The translations under genes were made by a program, and so were the position numbers. The notes beneath the pieces were generated by a model. The model was given only the letters and a program-made list of their open reading frames with translations, had not been told where the DNA came from and did not search any database. Positions 24,436 through 36,183 of a stretch of DNA of 64,000 bases are shown in pieces. The DNA comes from Sarcophilus harrisii (lineage: Eukaryota; Chordata; Mammalia; Dasyuromorphia; Dasyuridae), in contig NC_045430.1 in NCBI RefSeq assembly GCF_902635505.1, forward strand, positions 1 to 64,000. The letters are read 5' to 3'. How positions within the stretch are numbered: position 1 is the first letter of the stretch; each line of letters opens with the position of its first letter.

Positions 24436-25190
24436 CAAAGTCCCAATATAGCACTTCAGAGAGTCTGCCACAATACAGTAAAATATTCCCTTCACCCCCA
24501 TTCTGTCAGTTCCTTAGCTATAAAATGAGCTAAAGAAAGAAATGACTGTAATGCCGGAGAAACTGAGGCAGGAGAGAGATTAGAGAGTTTTCAATAGTTT
24601 ATTAATTGAGAGTATAATTGACTGGACAGGACTCTCGTCTCAAATTATCCAGTCAGATAGAGATATACTGGGACCAAGGAATCCATGTTGGTCCCAGGGC
24701 TGTCATCTCAAAGAATGAAGCATCCCCGAATAAGAGCGGCCTCTATCTTTAAATAACCCTAGAGACAAAGAAGGTAAAAGGTGCAAAGGCTTCTGTCAGG
24801 TTGGGGGAGACCATAACTCCTAAAAGCCCAGAGACAGCATGTCTGAATACCCAGAGAGAAAGATGTCAGTGAGGTATCTTGGAATATTTTAGAGGGATAT
24901 TGTAAATTCTTGAGGACGGGAATCTGCTCTCTTCTTTATCTTGCTAGCAATATATAACCTTAGAGTAAACGGTTCCCAGTCTTAATGGACTAGAGTGGGT
25001 TTTTACGACTAAGGATTTAATAGAGCAGTTAAGGAAACTGAGACAAAGGAAACTAGTTCAGGGAAACCAAGTCAGAACAGTTAAAGAGAACTGTGGCATA
25101 ACATGACAACCATTTTTAGCATCTCTGCCAAGAAAACCCAAATGGACTCACAAAAGGTCAGACATGACTTAAAGGGCTCAACAAACATCA
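24436..25190 (+). mobile_element. CORE-SINE (MAR1-like) split by a solo LTR
   Basis: The SINE body runs to gaaagaaatgac (24546) and resumes at aaccatttttagcatctctg, ccaagaaaacccaaatgg after 25107. The normal 3' module of this SINE joins exactly at this point once the LTR is set aside. Confidence 0.65.
24547..25103 (-). mobile_element. Solo retroviral LTR, 557 bp, 4-bp TSD
   Basis: Begins TGTAATG and ends CATAACA on the plus strand, flanked on both sides by TGAC (24543-24546 and 25104-25107). A polyA signal on the minus strand about 65 bases from the end gives the reading direction. A 4-bp TSD is usual for gammaretrovirus-like (class I) elements. No internal region is attached. Confidence 0.75.
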
Positions 25191-25519
25191 CCGGCACAAT
25201 TCCTTCTGGCTCATTCTAACCAACGACAAAAGGACTGTAACACTTTGTATCTGTCCATACTTTGTTACCTAACCGTTGCTTCCATCTTCTATTCTAAAAA
25301 TGAGGCAGTGATGAGTTTCCCATTTACCCTTTTAAAATTTCTTTACTCAAGTTCCCACTTTTCTTTCTCAATAAAATTAGTACCATTTTGTTTTCAGAAT
25401 GTCATTTCTAAAACTGCTTTCCCATGGCCCAACCCAGCCAGTCTAATTTTAGACCCCAGGAAATAAAGTTTTTTTTTCCTTCTGAATCCTTTAAAATGTG
25501 CCCTCACCAAATTATAAGG

Positions 25520-26162
25520 TGAGAAATGCTGAAAAGTTGGGTTTCTACAATGTTAAGCTTTGAGGTAATGTGGGATAAGGGTACCACAGAAGGTGAGAGG
25601 TTAAGGAAGATTAGGATTTACAGAACAATTAAGTGATCAATAGAGGTCTTGAGCAAACAAAAGATTGGGAGACTAAGAAAGCAAAGGTAGATTCAGCCAA
25701 TCAGAAGAGTCTTGTGGTTTTGAGAAACCACAAACTTAAGATAATAGCCCATCCTGCCCAAAACTAGTTGGGGGTCAGTGATCTGACTTGACCAAATCAC
25801 CACCTGCTTAATAGGCTAATTGAATATTAAGCAACACACCCCAGAGGAGGAGTTTTCAGCTATTTTTGAACGTGGGATATATGATGGGGAGGGAGGGCGG
25901 GAATGTTTTATACATATTAAAAGGAAACACATAGTGGGCGTATCTGAAAGACTATACCCCAGATAAAATGAATCAATCTTTTCTCTAAAGGGAGGAACTG
26001 CATCACAGGAGCAAGGATGAAGTTTCCCATTTCTATACTCAGTGTTCCTCTTCCTCAAGAAGGGCCCCTTCTGGCCAGAAACATTAAGACAATTCCTTTA
26101 GATTCTTCTTTAATAAATTTTCCTGGATACCTGATTTTCAGTGTCAAGAGTGTTATTTCTCA
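25520..26162 (+). mobile_element. Probable retroviral LTR, about 643 bp
   Basis: Ends are short inverted repeats (TGAGAAAT / ATTTCTCA) with a polyA signal near 26110 followed by a short U5-like end. I could not find a matching TSD. Confidence 0.5.
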
Positions 26163-26210
26163 CAAATAAACCAAGAAGAGCTAATACAGAGAAAGAGAAT
26201 AGTAGAGTTA

Positions 26211-26620
26211 TGGGCCAGAACTTGAAACAAAGGATTCTTACAAGGTGCTAACTCAGTGGAATTGATAGAGACATTGGTTGTTTAGCCTGGTGCTTAACAG
26301 TTCTCTAGTTCAGTCCATGTACTTAGTACTACTGTAGTTCCACAAGATTCACACCTATGATAAGAGAGCATATAAGCGGGGACAAACTCAGGAGAGACAG
26401 AACTAGGGAAGCCAGAGACGTGGTGGTGGTCCTCCTGCCTCCCCATAGAAATCAAGACATGTTCAGGAGGACCTCAAGAAAGCTGGCCCTGGCCCCAGGC
26501 AAAAGAGACAATAAAGGATTTGACTTGAACATCTGGCTGTTCCTGTGGTGATTACTCTGATCTGAAACAAAGGCTACTTTCAGAGACCCCAGGAAAACCG
26601 GAACCAAAGAGAATATTACA
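26211..26620 (+). mobile_element. Retroviral LTR, about 410 bp
   Basis: Runs from TGGGCCAGAAC to ATATTACA. It has a TATA-like box (catataagcgggg) and a polyA signal (gacaataaagg). It shares a U3 block (gctaactcagtggaattgat) and the 3' end with the reversed LTR at 32137-32577, so the two are one family. Confidence 0.65.
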
Positions 26621-29245
26621 CAGTAGATCAATTTTTCTAGTGAACATCGGTACAAAAATTTTGGACAAAATACTTGCAAAGCAATGAGAAAAATATAACA
26701 CAAGGTTTATATAGTATGATCAGGTGGAATCTACATCAGAAATGCAGAGCTGGTTCTTTATTAGGGGAACTACCAACATAATGGCCATAGCAATAACAAA
26801 ACCAACAGAAATCATATGATTTTCTCAACAGATGCAGAAAAAGGTTTTGAAAAATATAGCATCCATTTCTATTACCTCTAGGAATAAAGGGATCGTTCCT
26901 TTAAATGATAAGCAGCATCTATCTCCAGCCATGAGCAAGTATTATCTGTAAAAGGGATAAACTAAATCCTTCCCAATAAGATCAGGGGTGAAGGCTGTTC
27001 TGCTCTGTTGCTAGTATTTGGGCCCCAGAGAAAAGAAAATATGGGAGGCATTAATACGTGGGAGGCATTCAATGGGACATCATTGGAATGTCATCTCTTC
27101 CAAGTGTCTTTTAAGATACATCTGGTCTAAATATTCTTTGGACAATAAATCTGGGTGTTTTTAAGCACCATCTGATTCTGGGTGTTCTGGAACACAATTC
27201 TGGGTTCTGGGTGCCTCCAGGCATAACCCTGGGTTCTAGGTATTTTTTTTATATCTGGGCATTCTGTGTGAAAGACAGAGAAACATACCAAACTGGAGCT
27301 TGGAAGCCTATTTTAAAAGTCTCCATTTGCGTTTCTGAAAAGGACGAGTATCGAGCTGAAAACTTTTCTCACGGGCTTTCCTGAAATTTCCAGAGCGCCC
27401 CTAGTTTGTATAAATTGAATTTCTGTAAAATGTTGGAAATGTGCAGGCAGTGATGGTGGCTTGTCTGTTTTGTTGTTTTAAGAGCTCTGTTCAAGTTTTA
27501 AGAATGGTGATTAAGTGATTTGGCAATGGGTCATTTCAATGTTGAAATATGTCTAGCATAAAAAATTGCTTGTGGTTTGTAACCTCTTAACCTGTTTGCA
27601 CTAATTTGAAAACAAAAGGAACTGAAAAGTTTAGCTACCTTTAAACTCTGCCAGAAAAGCCTTCTAGTAAGAGTAAAGGGAAAATTCACAAGCTAATTGT
27701 ACAATAATTCAGAGTCTGATTCTTTTTGTACAGCAAAATAATGTTTTGGTCATGTATACTTATTGTGTATCTAAGTTATATTTTAATATATTTAACATCT
27801 ACTGGTCATCCTGCCATCTAGGGGAGGGGGTGGGGGGGTAAGAGGTGAAAAATTGGAACAAGAGGTTTGGCAATTGTTAATGCTGTAAAGTTACCCATGT
27901 ATAAATCCTGTAAATAAAAGGCTATTAAATAAAAAAAAAAAAAAGAGTAAAGGGAAAAGAGCCATAAAAACTTGATCTTTGATTGAGGTTGCTGCTCAGC
28001 CTGGGGAAAGGTAAGAGCTCTAGAGAACAAAGAAGTTGATGCTAATTGCTTTGAAAAAAAATCTCAAGCAGGAGAACTAGTAATTCAGTTTGTCTGCATA
28101 TTTGATTAGGAATTTTAGGAAATTGAGGTAGAACAATAAAAGGAAACTGTGGCACAAGAATCACTGTTGTTCAATATAGTATATTAGAAAAGTGAGCTAT
28201 GGCAATAACAAGAGCAAAATAAATCAAAGGATTGAGAGGAAGCAATGAGGAAACAAAATCATCACTGTTTGAATATGATTCAATATTATAGGGGGAAGAC
28301 CCTGGAGCATCAATAAAAAATTACTTGAAATAATTAACAATTTTAGCAAAATAGCAGGCTATGACATAAAACTATGTAAACCATCAGAATTTCTTTATAT
28401 TATCACCAATCCTAGTATCAAGCAATAGAAAGGGAAATTCCATTTAAAATATCTGTAAATAATAGAATATGAGAGGTAGACCCTTGCTAAGACAAACTCA
28501 GGAACTATGTGAACACTTATAGAACACACTTTTCATACAGAATTAGATCTAAACAATTGAAAAGACATCAAATATTAATGGGGAGACATAGCCAATATAA
28601 TAATTTTTTAAAAACTATGCTGCCTAAACTAATGTACTTCTTCTGTCCCATCACAATCAGGCTACCAAAAATTATCTGGTAGAGGTAGAAAAATCAATAA
28701 TAAAATTTATCTAGAAGAACAAAAAGTTAAGAATATCAAGGGGATTAATGGAAAAAAAATAGAAAGGAAGTTGACCTAGCAATATCAGATTTTAAACCAT
28801 ATCATAATAAAGTAGTAACCTAGTTTTGGCTAACAAATAGAATGAAGAATAAATGGAATAGATTTGGCGCCTAAGACATCGTCAATGACTACAGTTATCT
28901 ACTATTTGATCAACCCCAAGACCCCTTTTATTCTTATAAATTTAACTCAGTTTCTATACATTTGAGAAATGCAGCCTTTATCAGAGTCAATTTATAAGCA
29001 TACAACTCATTTCCCAATGATAAATGGTTAAAGGAGATGAACAAGAAGTTTTCAGAGGAAGAATCAAAGTGATCTATGATTTTATGAAGAAGTACTCTAA
29101 ATCACTTTTGATTAAAGAATTACAAATTAAAACAACTCTGAGGAACCATCTCACACCTATCAGATGGGTGAGTATGACAAAAAAGGAAAATGATAAATTG
29201 TGAGGTGAATGTGGGAAAATAAAAAGCTTTAATTAAACAAAGACA

Positions 29246-29255
<10 letters not shown>
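26621..29255 (+). mobile_element. Old L1 ORF2 fragments, interrupted
   Basis: Reverse-transcriptase region remnants at 26630-26990 (ggtacaaaaattttggacaa, cagatgcagaaaaaggtttt, cccaataagatcaggggtga). Later ORF2 remnants follow at about 28190-29250 (gaggaaacaaaatcatcac, cagaatttctttatattatc). The stretch 27000-28180 between them holds sequence of other origin and a younger L1 tail. Confidence 0.65.
27685..27942 (+). mobile_element. L1 tail (family I), 16-bp TSD
   Basis: A 5'-truncated copy flanked by a perfect 16-bp repeat beginning aagagtaaaggg at 27669-27684 and 27943-27958. It ends with aataaaaggctatt and polyA, and is nearly identical to the insert at 6938-7409. Confidence 0.85.
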
Positions 29256-29276
<21 letters not shown>

Positions 29277-29278
29277 TT
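29256..29278. repeat. (AT)n microsatellite
   Basis: A run of about ten AT dinucleotides directly after an A-run. Confidence 0.9.
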
Positions 29279-29636
29279 CCATCGTATTAATGCTTAGTAG
29301 TATTTCATTGAGACACACAAAAAATTATTCAAAATTATTCGTCTACATAGAATTTTTACTTCAATTCAAAATTCTTCATTTAAAAATGGAAATTGAGACA
29401 CCAAAATATTGCACACATATGCATATGCACATATGAACATATACATGGACAAATATACAACTCCTTAGTGAGCCCTTATGTGCATCATAAAAACAACTAA
29501 AGGACATTACCCTCTATGATTGAGGCTATTGGTTTGCTTAAGTAAATGAAGTCTCTTAATTTCTCCAAGTTCAATCATATCCTGGTTGTGTGAATTTTAT
29601 TCAAACTGAACTATAACTAAGTGAATGGTCAGAAAA

Positions 29637-29870
29637 GTCTGGTCATATAGTAGATAGAGCACGGGATGTAGAGCCAGGAAGTCCTGAGTTCAAATTCATC
29701 CTCAGACATTTTATTAGCTACGTGATCCCAGGCAAGTCACTTACCCCCTATGTGGCTCAGTTTCTTCACCTGTAAAATGGGGAATAATAATAAACTGCCA
29801 TGACTGTTAAGAGCATAAAATCTCTGTAAAGCTCTTTACAAATAATATAATTCCAGTTATTATTACTGCC
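29637..29870 (+). mobile_element. CORE-SINE / MIR-type element
   Basis: Contains agtagatagagcacggga, gtcctgagttcaaattc, caggcaagtcacttaccccc, tcttcacctgtaaaatgggg and a terminal tctctgtaaagctctttaca. Confidence 0.7.
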
Positions 29871-29879
29871 AAGGGGTGT

Positions 29880-30945
29880 TAGATAAATTAGTTAATTCCT
29901 AAGTAGATTTAAAACTGAAATGAAAAGAAGTCTGAAATTCAAATGATTTTGAGGGTTACAACAAAGTGGCAAGTTGTCATCCGCGATTCACAATATTTAA
30001 TTGAACATCTTAAGTCAAGGAAAGTGTGTATAGGTGGGGGAAGGCATTTAAGTTATAATGTATTAGCTATTTGTGCTTCCTCGTCATCCATATGGCACTG
30101 ATAACTAACACAAGTTCAGCGCTTTTGGCGACCTTAAAAATGGGAAACAAACTTTCAATGAAGCACAAGGGGAGCAAAGGAAATGTTTCAGTCATTATGC
30201 TCCTGAAGTAGTTGCTGCTTATAGGTATTAATGGGGAATTATACAGATTCCCATGTGCCTCCCTGCATGATCAAACTGATCACGAATATAGTGCAAGCTG
30301 CCATCGTTCAAATGATCAGATCGGAGACAAAAAGAAGTGATTTTGGAAAAGAGAGAAGCCGTTTTCGTAAGGAAAGAGGGCAGCTCTTTCTTTTTCACTG
30401 CAAATTGGCAGCTCTGTCCAGGGTCCCTTTCCTTGCTGGGATCATTTCCCCAAATTCCAGTCATTCTGTGGAAATCAAGTTCAGGGAAATGAAGTGGGAT
30501 GGGATTTTTGGCTTTCTTCCTGGTTTCCCCGGTTTCTTCCAAGTCTCAACAAAAATTCCACTTTCCACAGGAAGACTTTCCTGGTCCCTCAGTGCTAACT
30601 GGAGCCTTCCCCTTGAGATTACCTCCAAAACACACACGCTCCATTATATACCTATGTGTACTACACATCCACCTGTATTTCTGTATGTACATACTTTTGT
30701 GTGTATATATCTCTACACACACACACACACACACGGTATGTACAGAGTAGCTTGTATGTTACCTTTCCTACTAGATTGTGAGCTCTTGAGCTTAGGGACT
30801 ATTTTTGACTTTGTATCTACAATAACTATAGTTTAGTACATATAATGGCGCCAATAGCCCTAGTGCTTAGACACCCTGGGTACTTGTGGGCTGACTGACA
30901 TGGGGCGTCTCTTTCAGATAAAATTACTACATTCCCTACTACAGT
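29880..30945. other. Intergenic DNA with short repeats
   Basis: Contains an (AC)n run near 30716-30734 and an L2/MIR-like end near 30770-30845. The 201-codon plus-strand open frame at 30231-30836 runs through the AC repeat and shows no domain, so I treat it as chance. Confidence 0.5.
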
Positions 30946-30964
30946 AGGGAATTACTACATTTTT

Positions 30965-31519
30965 AAAATTTAATAGCCTTTTATTTACAGGTTATATGCA
31001 TGAGTAACTTTACAGCATTAACAATTGCCAAACCTCTTGTTCCAATTTTTCACCTCTTACCCCCCACCCCCTCCCTCCCCTAGATGGCAGGATGACCAGT
31101 AGATGTTAAATACATTAAAATATAAATTAGATACACAATAAGTATACCTGACCAAAACGTTATTTTGCTGTACAAAAAGAATCGGACTCTGAAATATTGT
31201 ACAATTAGCCTGTGAAGGAAATCAAAAAATGCAGGCAGGCAAAAATATAGGGATTGGGAATTCAATGTAATGGTTCTTAGTCATCTCCCAGAGTTCTTTC
31301 TCTGGGCATAGTTGGTTCAGTTCATTACTGCTCCATTAGAAATGATTTGGTTGATCTCGTTGCTGAGGATGGCCAGGTCCATCAGAACTGGTCATCATAT
31401 AGTATTGTTGTTGAAGTATATAATGATCTCCTGGTCCTGCTCATTTCACTCAGCATCAGTTCGCGTAAGTCTCTCCAGGCCTTTCTGAAATCATCCTGTT
31501 GGTCATTTCTTACAGAACA
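30965..31519 (-). mobile_element. L1 tail (family I), TSD of about 15 bp
   Basis: Reversed copy starting attttaatagccttttattt after the flank. It is flanked by gaattactacatttt at 30949-30963 and 31520-31534. At 555 bp it is the longest copy of this tail in the window. Confidence 0.85.
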
Positions 31520-31672
31520 GAATTACTACATTTTTTAAAGCACACAAACAACCTAAGTAAATTGGTCATGTTCTAAGTTACACATAATTGAACATACATT
31601 TCTAGATCTAGACATGGATAGTTGCTCTGTGACAATTTGGACACACACACAAACATACACATCTCAGGAAAT

Positions 31673-31675
<3 letters not shown>

Positions 31676-31712
<37 letters not shown>
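31676..31712. repeat. (TG)n microsatellite
   Basis: About 17 TG repeats. Confidence 0.95.
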
Positions 31713-31714
<2 letters not shown>

Positions 31715-32136
31715 TGTAGCTCAGAATCTGGTAAAGTGGGAACTGGCTTACTGGCCAATATGAGAGTACTTGTAAACATCTGGGCAAGTGAACAATGTCC
31801 TCCCTACTTCACTCTGACTTCTCCAGGCAAGCTTTGTTTAGGAACTGCATTCATTTAGGAATTAGTGTGATCAAGAACAAGCAGGAAGATCCTAGAAGGG
31901 CTTATTTACTGGATAAAGATTCCGGCTTCTGAGAGACTTAAAAAAATCCATCTAAAGGATTTAAGTTGAGTTTTTCAAATGAATCATGTAATTTCTCATT
32001 CTAGAACTAACATTCAGCCCACCAAATTCCCTCGGCTGCCACAAATGGAGCAAATCAGAGTCTTGAGGTCAGTTTTGCTCTATGGGCTGCAAAGGGGTGA
32101 TCCTGCCTTCATTTGACTGGAGGCCAGTGCAAGTAT

Positions 32137-32577
32137 TGTAATGTTCTGGCTGGTTTTCTGGAGGTCTCGATACCAGTCTTGGTCTCAGCAGAATAACCAC
32201 CTCAAGAAGAGTCAGGAATAAAGTCCAGTCTTCATTGTCTCCTTCACACTCTGTCTCCTTCTCCTGGGGCCGGGCTAACTTTCTGGAGATCCTCGGGGAT
32301 GGGTCTTGGTTTCAGTGCAGGAGGTAGGAGAGCGACCAGAATGGTGATCAAGTCTTCTCTGTCTCTGGGTGAGATTGTCCCAGTTTATACACTCTATTAC
32401 AATTACATCATTATAGTATACTGAGTATAAACCAATCATTCTATCATCAGGGAACTCTTATTTGGTGTAAGATTAAAGCAATCATACTGAACTAGAGAAC
32501 AAAGCACATGCTAAATTAGATAACCATTGTCTTATCAATTCCACTGAGTTAGCACCTTTCTCCAGAGTTCTGCCCCA
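32137..32577 (-). mobile_element. Retroviral LTR, about 440 bp
   Basis: On the minus strand it runs from TGGGGCAGAAC to ACATTACA, with a TTTATT-complement polyA signal near 32222. It is related to the LTR at 26211-26620. It reads opposite to the coding-like parts that follow, so it may be a separate insertion. Confidence 0.6.
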
Positions 32578-32689
32578 ATACCTGCCATACCCTCAATCCT
32601 GCCCCTCCCCCCCCGCTCCCTGACATCCCCCAGTAGGGAGACATCATCATAATTGTGAGGAAGCCTTAGATTCTCTCTGACAGAAGGGA

Positions 32690-33450
32690 AATTCTGCTTC
32701 AGAACCCAGATGATGAATGGTTTACAGATGGGTTGAGCTTCTTTGAAAATGGGGAAAGAAAGGCAGGATATTCTGTGGTGACTCTCCATGGCACGCTAGA
32801 AACCAAGCCATTGCCTCCTGGGACCTCTGCCCAGGAAGGTGAACCCATTGCCATGAACAGAGCTTTGGAACTGGGGAAGGGAATGAGAGTAAACATCCTA
32901 CTGGCTCCAGAGTGAACATTCTCTGCCACAAACCTCCTGCCTGTATTCATTGGGTTTTGCAATCCTATTTATAGGCTTTTCTCAGTAAGGTAAGTTCACT
33001 TTTCCACTTCACTGTTTCTAAGGAGCCTGCCACAATTAAGCAGCTGGCAAGGAAACTGGACACTCCCTCCGGGAGATCCAGAAATCTGTGGATTCTTGCC
33101 AACATGGTCTTAGATAACCGAATGGCCTTAAATTGTCTCCTTGCCTCAAGCAGAGGTGTCTGTGCCCTGGCCAATACCTCTTGCTTATGTACATTAACAA
33201 GTCAGGAAAGGTTGGACTTGGTACTGAGAGAATCTTAGAGAAAGCTGGCTGGATGCAAGAGATTCGTGGAAAACTCCTTACCCCCCACCCCCAGTTTTCC
33301 TCTGGGTGGGGTTCTTGGCTATGGTCTCTACTAATCCCTATACTAATTCCACTTCTAATTATTATTTTTACTTATATTTGGCCCCTGCCAGCAGTTACCT
33401 CCTACTTAGTTTTTCATCTAGGGAGCTCTGTGGGCAGTGGGAGGTTTTAG
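32690..33450 (+). mobile_element. Endogenous retrovirus internal remnant (pol RNase H and env TM parts)
   Basis: The segment near 32710-32900 resembles a retroviral RNase H domain in composition and order (a WFTDG-type start and an ALELGKG-type helix). The segment near 33100-33420 resembles the transmembrane subunit of env, with a conserved CC-type region followed by a long hydrophobic span. The element is broken and much of gag and pol is absent. It looks like an old class I/II-type provirus fossil, and age cannot be set from one copy. Confidence 0.6.
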
Positions 33451-34570
33451 GATTGTTGGGTGTACATCAACACCCCAAGGCAGCCCACAATTGGGACCTG
33501 ATCCATTTTTTTTTTTGCTAAGGCCCCATTCCCAAACGTCACCATCTCCACCCTGGATGGCACCCCACTTTTCATTGGCTTCTGAGATTTGCTTCCACTA
33601 AGCTCCAAGCTACCTAACTGCTCCTTCAGCCCGGAGAGCATGGGATAACTGAGTGGGACACATAGCAGTCCTTGCATGCCGCTGCTGCTGTCTTTGGATC
33701 TTGCACTTCCCCTCCTGGCCTGAACCCCAGTGAGAGCAGGGATAGTCCTACCACCCTTCTCAGCTTGAAGGAGCGACTGAAGCCCTTTGCCCCAAATGAA
33801 TTGGGGGGACTGCTTGAGGGGGAAATAATGGAAACTAAGATCTTTTGTGGAAAATGATGTAAATTGTGTCACCTTTAACCTTCTGGGGTACCCTGAAACT
33901 GTGTCCCCTTTAATCTGTGAGAAAAGGGTCTCAAGCTTTCCCCTGGGAGGGGCACACCCTTCTGTCCATAAGAAAAATACCCTAAGCAAGCTCATAAGAA
34001 AAATACCCTAAGCAAGCTCATTCAATTGGAGATCTCCATCAGCAGTCCTCTACTGAGTGGCTCAAACTGCTCCCTAGCCCCCAGGCTATGGTATCCCAAT
34101 ATAACCAAGGGTTGGCCAAACCTGTTAGGACTTCCCAAAAGGACCTTGCCCACTGCTGAAATTAGGTGTAATAACCACCTTTGCTGTATTTCATGCCCAC
34201 TGAGAAGTCTGTCTTCCTAACAAGCTGGCTTCTTAGAGGAATTAAGCCCCATTCTTTGCCACAAACCTCCTGCCTGTACTCATTGGGGTTTGCAAATTCT
34301 TTCACAAAGCCTGCCACCTGGCAAGGGGATCCCCTTGCTGTTCTGGATTTTCTTTCCCTCTATTCTTACACTTCATCCTTTGCACCTCATCACTATTATA
34401 AATAAAAATCAGAGATAATCTACTAAAAGGAAGGAATTATAATCAATGAGACAATGAAACTGAAGGAGAAATCTCCCATAGCACCAGGTGGTTTATTGTA
34501 TTATTACAAATAAAAATCGGAGATTAGCAACTAAAAAGAGGGAATTACAATCAACGAGACTGATGATTCT
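33451..34570. other. Retrovirus-flanking block with internal direct repeats
   Basis: Includes a 26-bp motif twice in tandem near 33967-34018. A stretch near 34250-34300 repeats 32915-32965 (gccacaaacctcctgcctgt), and a roughly 55-bp block at about 34397-34451 is repeated at about 34503-34560. It probably belongs to the retroviral fossil and its 3' flank. Confidence 0.45.
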
Positions 34571-35396
34571 CTCCCTCTAGACCTGAGTGAAGACAACTCA
34601 CAGGCAAACTCCCTTCCCCTCCTTTCTGGGCCCCCGATGAGCAAAGAAGTCCCTTCCTCCCACTCGCTTCCTGATCTGAACTGGCTTCTGGCTTCCCAGG
34701 ACTTTAGGTTGTCACTTGTTTTCCCTCATCTTATGAAGGTGGACTTAGACCCCCCCCAAAAAAATGAACCAAGCCTAGGCAAGCCCAGCTTGAGGGCTCC
34801 CCCTGGTTTGGCCCTGGATACAGAGCGAGGTCAGGGCTGAGGACCCGACCTTGCTCCCCTCCCAGGCCAGCTCCTTACTGTGGTCACTGCTATGTTGGGG
34901 GTTCAGCTGGAGGGGGTTCTTGAGGGAAAAATCAGAAATAATAGGTAATAGGGTTTTGTCATAGGTGCCAAAAGGGGAGAAGGGTCATCTCGGGAATGGT
35001 GGTGGATTCTCCCCCCCTCCAGTCAGGGCCTTTCAACAATCCTTGTCAAATTGCCTGATGCGACAATCTGGGGTCTATTTGGGTGGGACTACACTTGGTC
35101 AGGTAGGGCTCGAATTCTTCTCCAAAGTGTTTTAATTTCTCTGGACTGAAAGGACACACGGGCCCATCAGATCCAAGGAAATGTGTCAGAGACAGTTCAG
35201 GCTCAGGTGCCCTGGGGCCCCTACTGACTCAGAGCTGGGAAGTGACTGAGAGGCCATCTCACCCTCCCCAAACAATCACAGATGGGACACTGAGGCCCAA
35301 GATCCGACTTTCCTGACTCCCCAGCTCTCTCTCCAGGCCACACAGCACTTTGTTTTCCCCGAAAGTTCAAACCCTGAAAACCGCAGGACTTATAAA
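34571..35396. other. Unique DNA downstream of Ras copy A
   Basis: Moderate-GC sequence with no clear gene. It joins the 3' end of copy A once the L1 insertion at 35418-36032 is set aside. Confidence 0.5.
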
Positions 35397-35417
35397 CACC
35401 CCAACAACTTTTATTTG

Positions 35418-36032
35418 TTTTTTTTTTTTTTTTTTTTTTATTTTATTTTATTAAATAACTTTTTATTGACAGAACCCATGCCAGGGTAATTTTTAAAATT
35501 ATCCCTTGCCTCACTTCTTTCATTTTCCCCTCCCTCCTCCACCCTCTCCCAAGATGGCAAACGTCTTATACAAGTTAAATAGATTACAGTAGATCTTGGA
35601 TACAATATATGTGTGCAGAACCGACAGTTTTCTTGTTGCTCAGGAGAATTGGTTTAGAAGGTATAAATAACCTGGGAAAAGAACAAAAATGCAAGCAGTT
35701 TACATTAATTTCCTAGTGTTCTTTCTTTGGCTGTACTGCTTCTGTCCATCCATCAATGGAAACTAAGTTAGATCTTTCTTTGTTGAAGAAATCCACTTCC
35801 TTCAGAATACATCCTCATACAGTATCGTTGTTGAGGTATATAATATTCCTGGTTCTGCTCATTTTGCTCCAGCATCAGTTCTTATAGTCCCCAAATCCCT
35901 CTGTATTCGTCCTGCTGGTCATTTCTTTTTTTTTTTTTTTTTTTTTATTTAATAGCCTTTAATTTAAGGATATATATACATGGTAACTTTCAGCATTAAC
36001 AATTGCCAAACCTCTTGTTCCCAATTTTCCCT
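35418..36032 (-). mobile_element. Composite L1-tail insertion with 21-bp TSD
   Basis: Flanked by a perfect 21-bp repeat at 35397-35417 and 36033-36053, beginning caccccaacaac. It consists of a family II tail (35418-35930) and a short family I tail end (35931-36032), each opening with a T-run. The insertion hit the 3' end of Ras copy A, and the duplicated bases include its polyA signal. Confidence 0.8.
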
Positions 36033-36045
36033 CACCCCAACAACT

Positions 36046-36051
36046 TTTATT
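36046..36051 (-). terminator. PolyA signal of Ras copy A
   Basis: AATAAA on the minus strand, 133 bp past the stop codon, followed by AGTTGTTGG exactly as in copy B at 56904-56909. A second copy created by the TSD lies at 35410-35415. Confidence 0.65.
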
Positions 36052-36183
36052 TGAACAAATTCTAGAACACAAGAAAACAAATTGGCAAAGTAGATGATCA
36101 GATGAGGGAAGTCCCTTTAAAATGAACCCCCCATCCCAAATCAATGCAATTAGGGAGCAGGGCCCAAGTAAGGGGACAAGTGC

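Noticed and set aside
30231-30836. 201-codon plus-strand frame
   Set aside because: It runs through an AC microsatellite and shows no domain or conserved feature.
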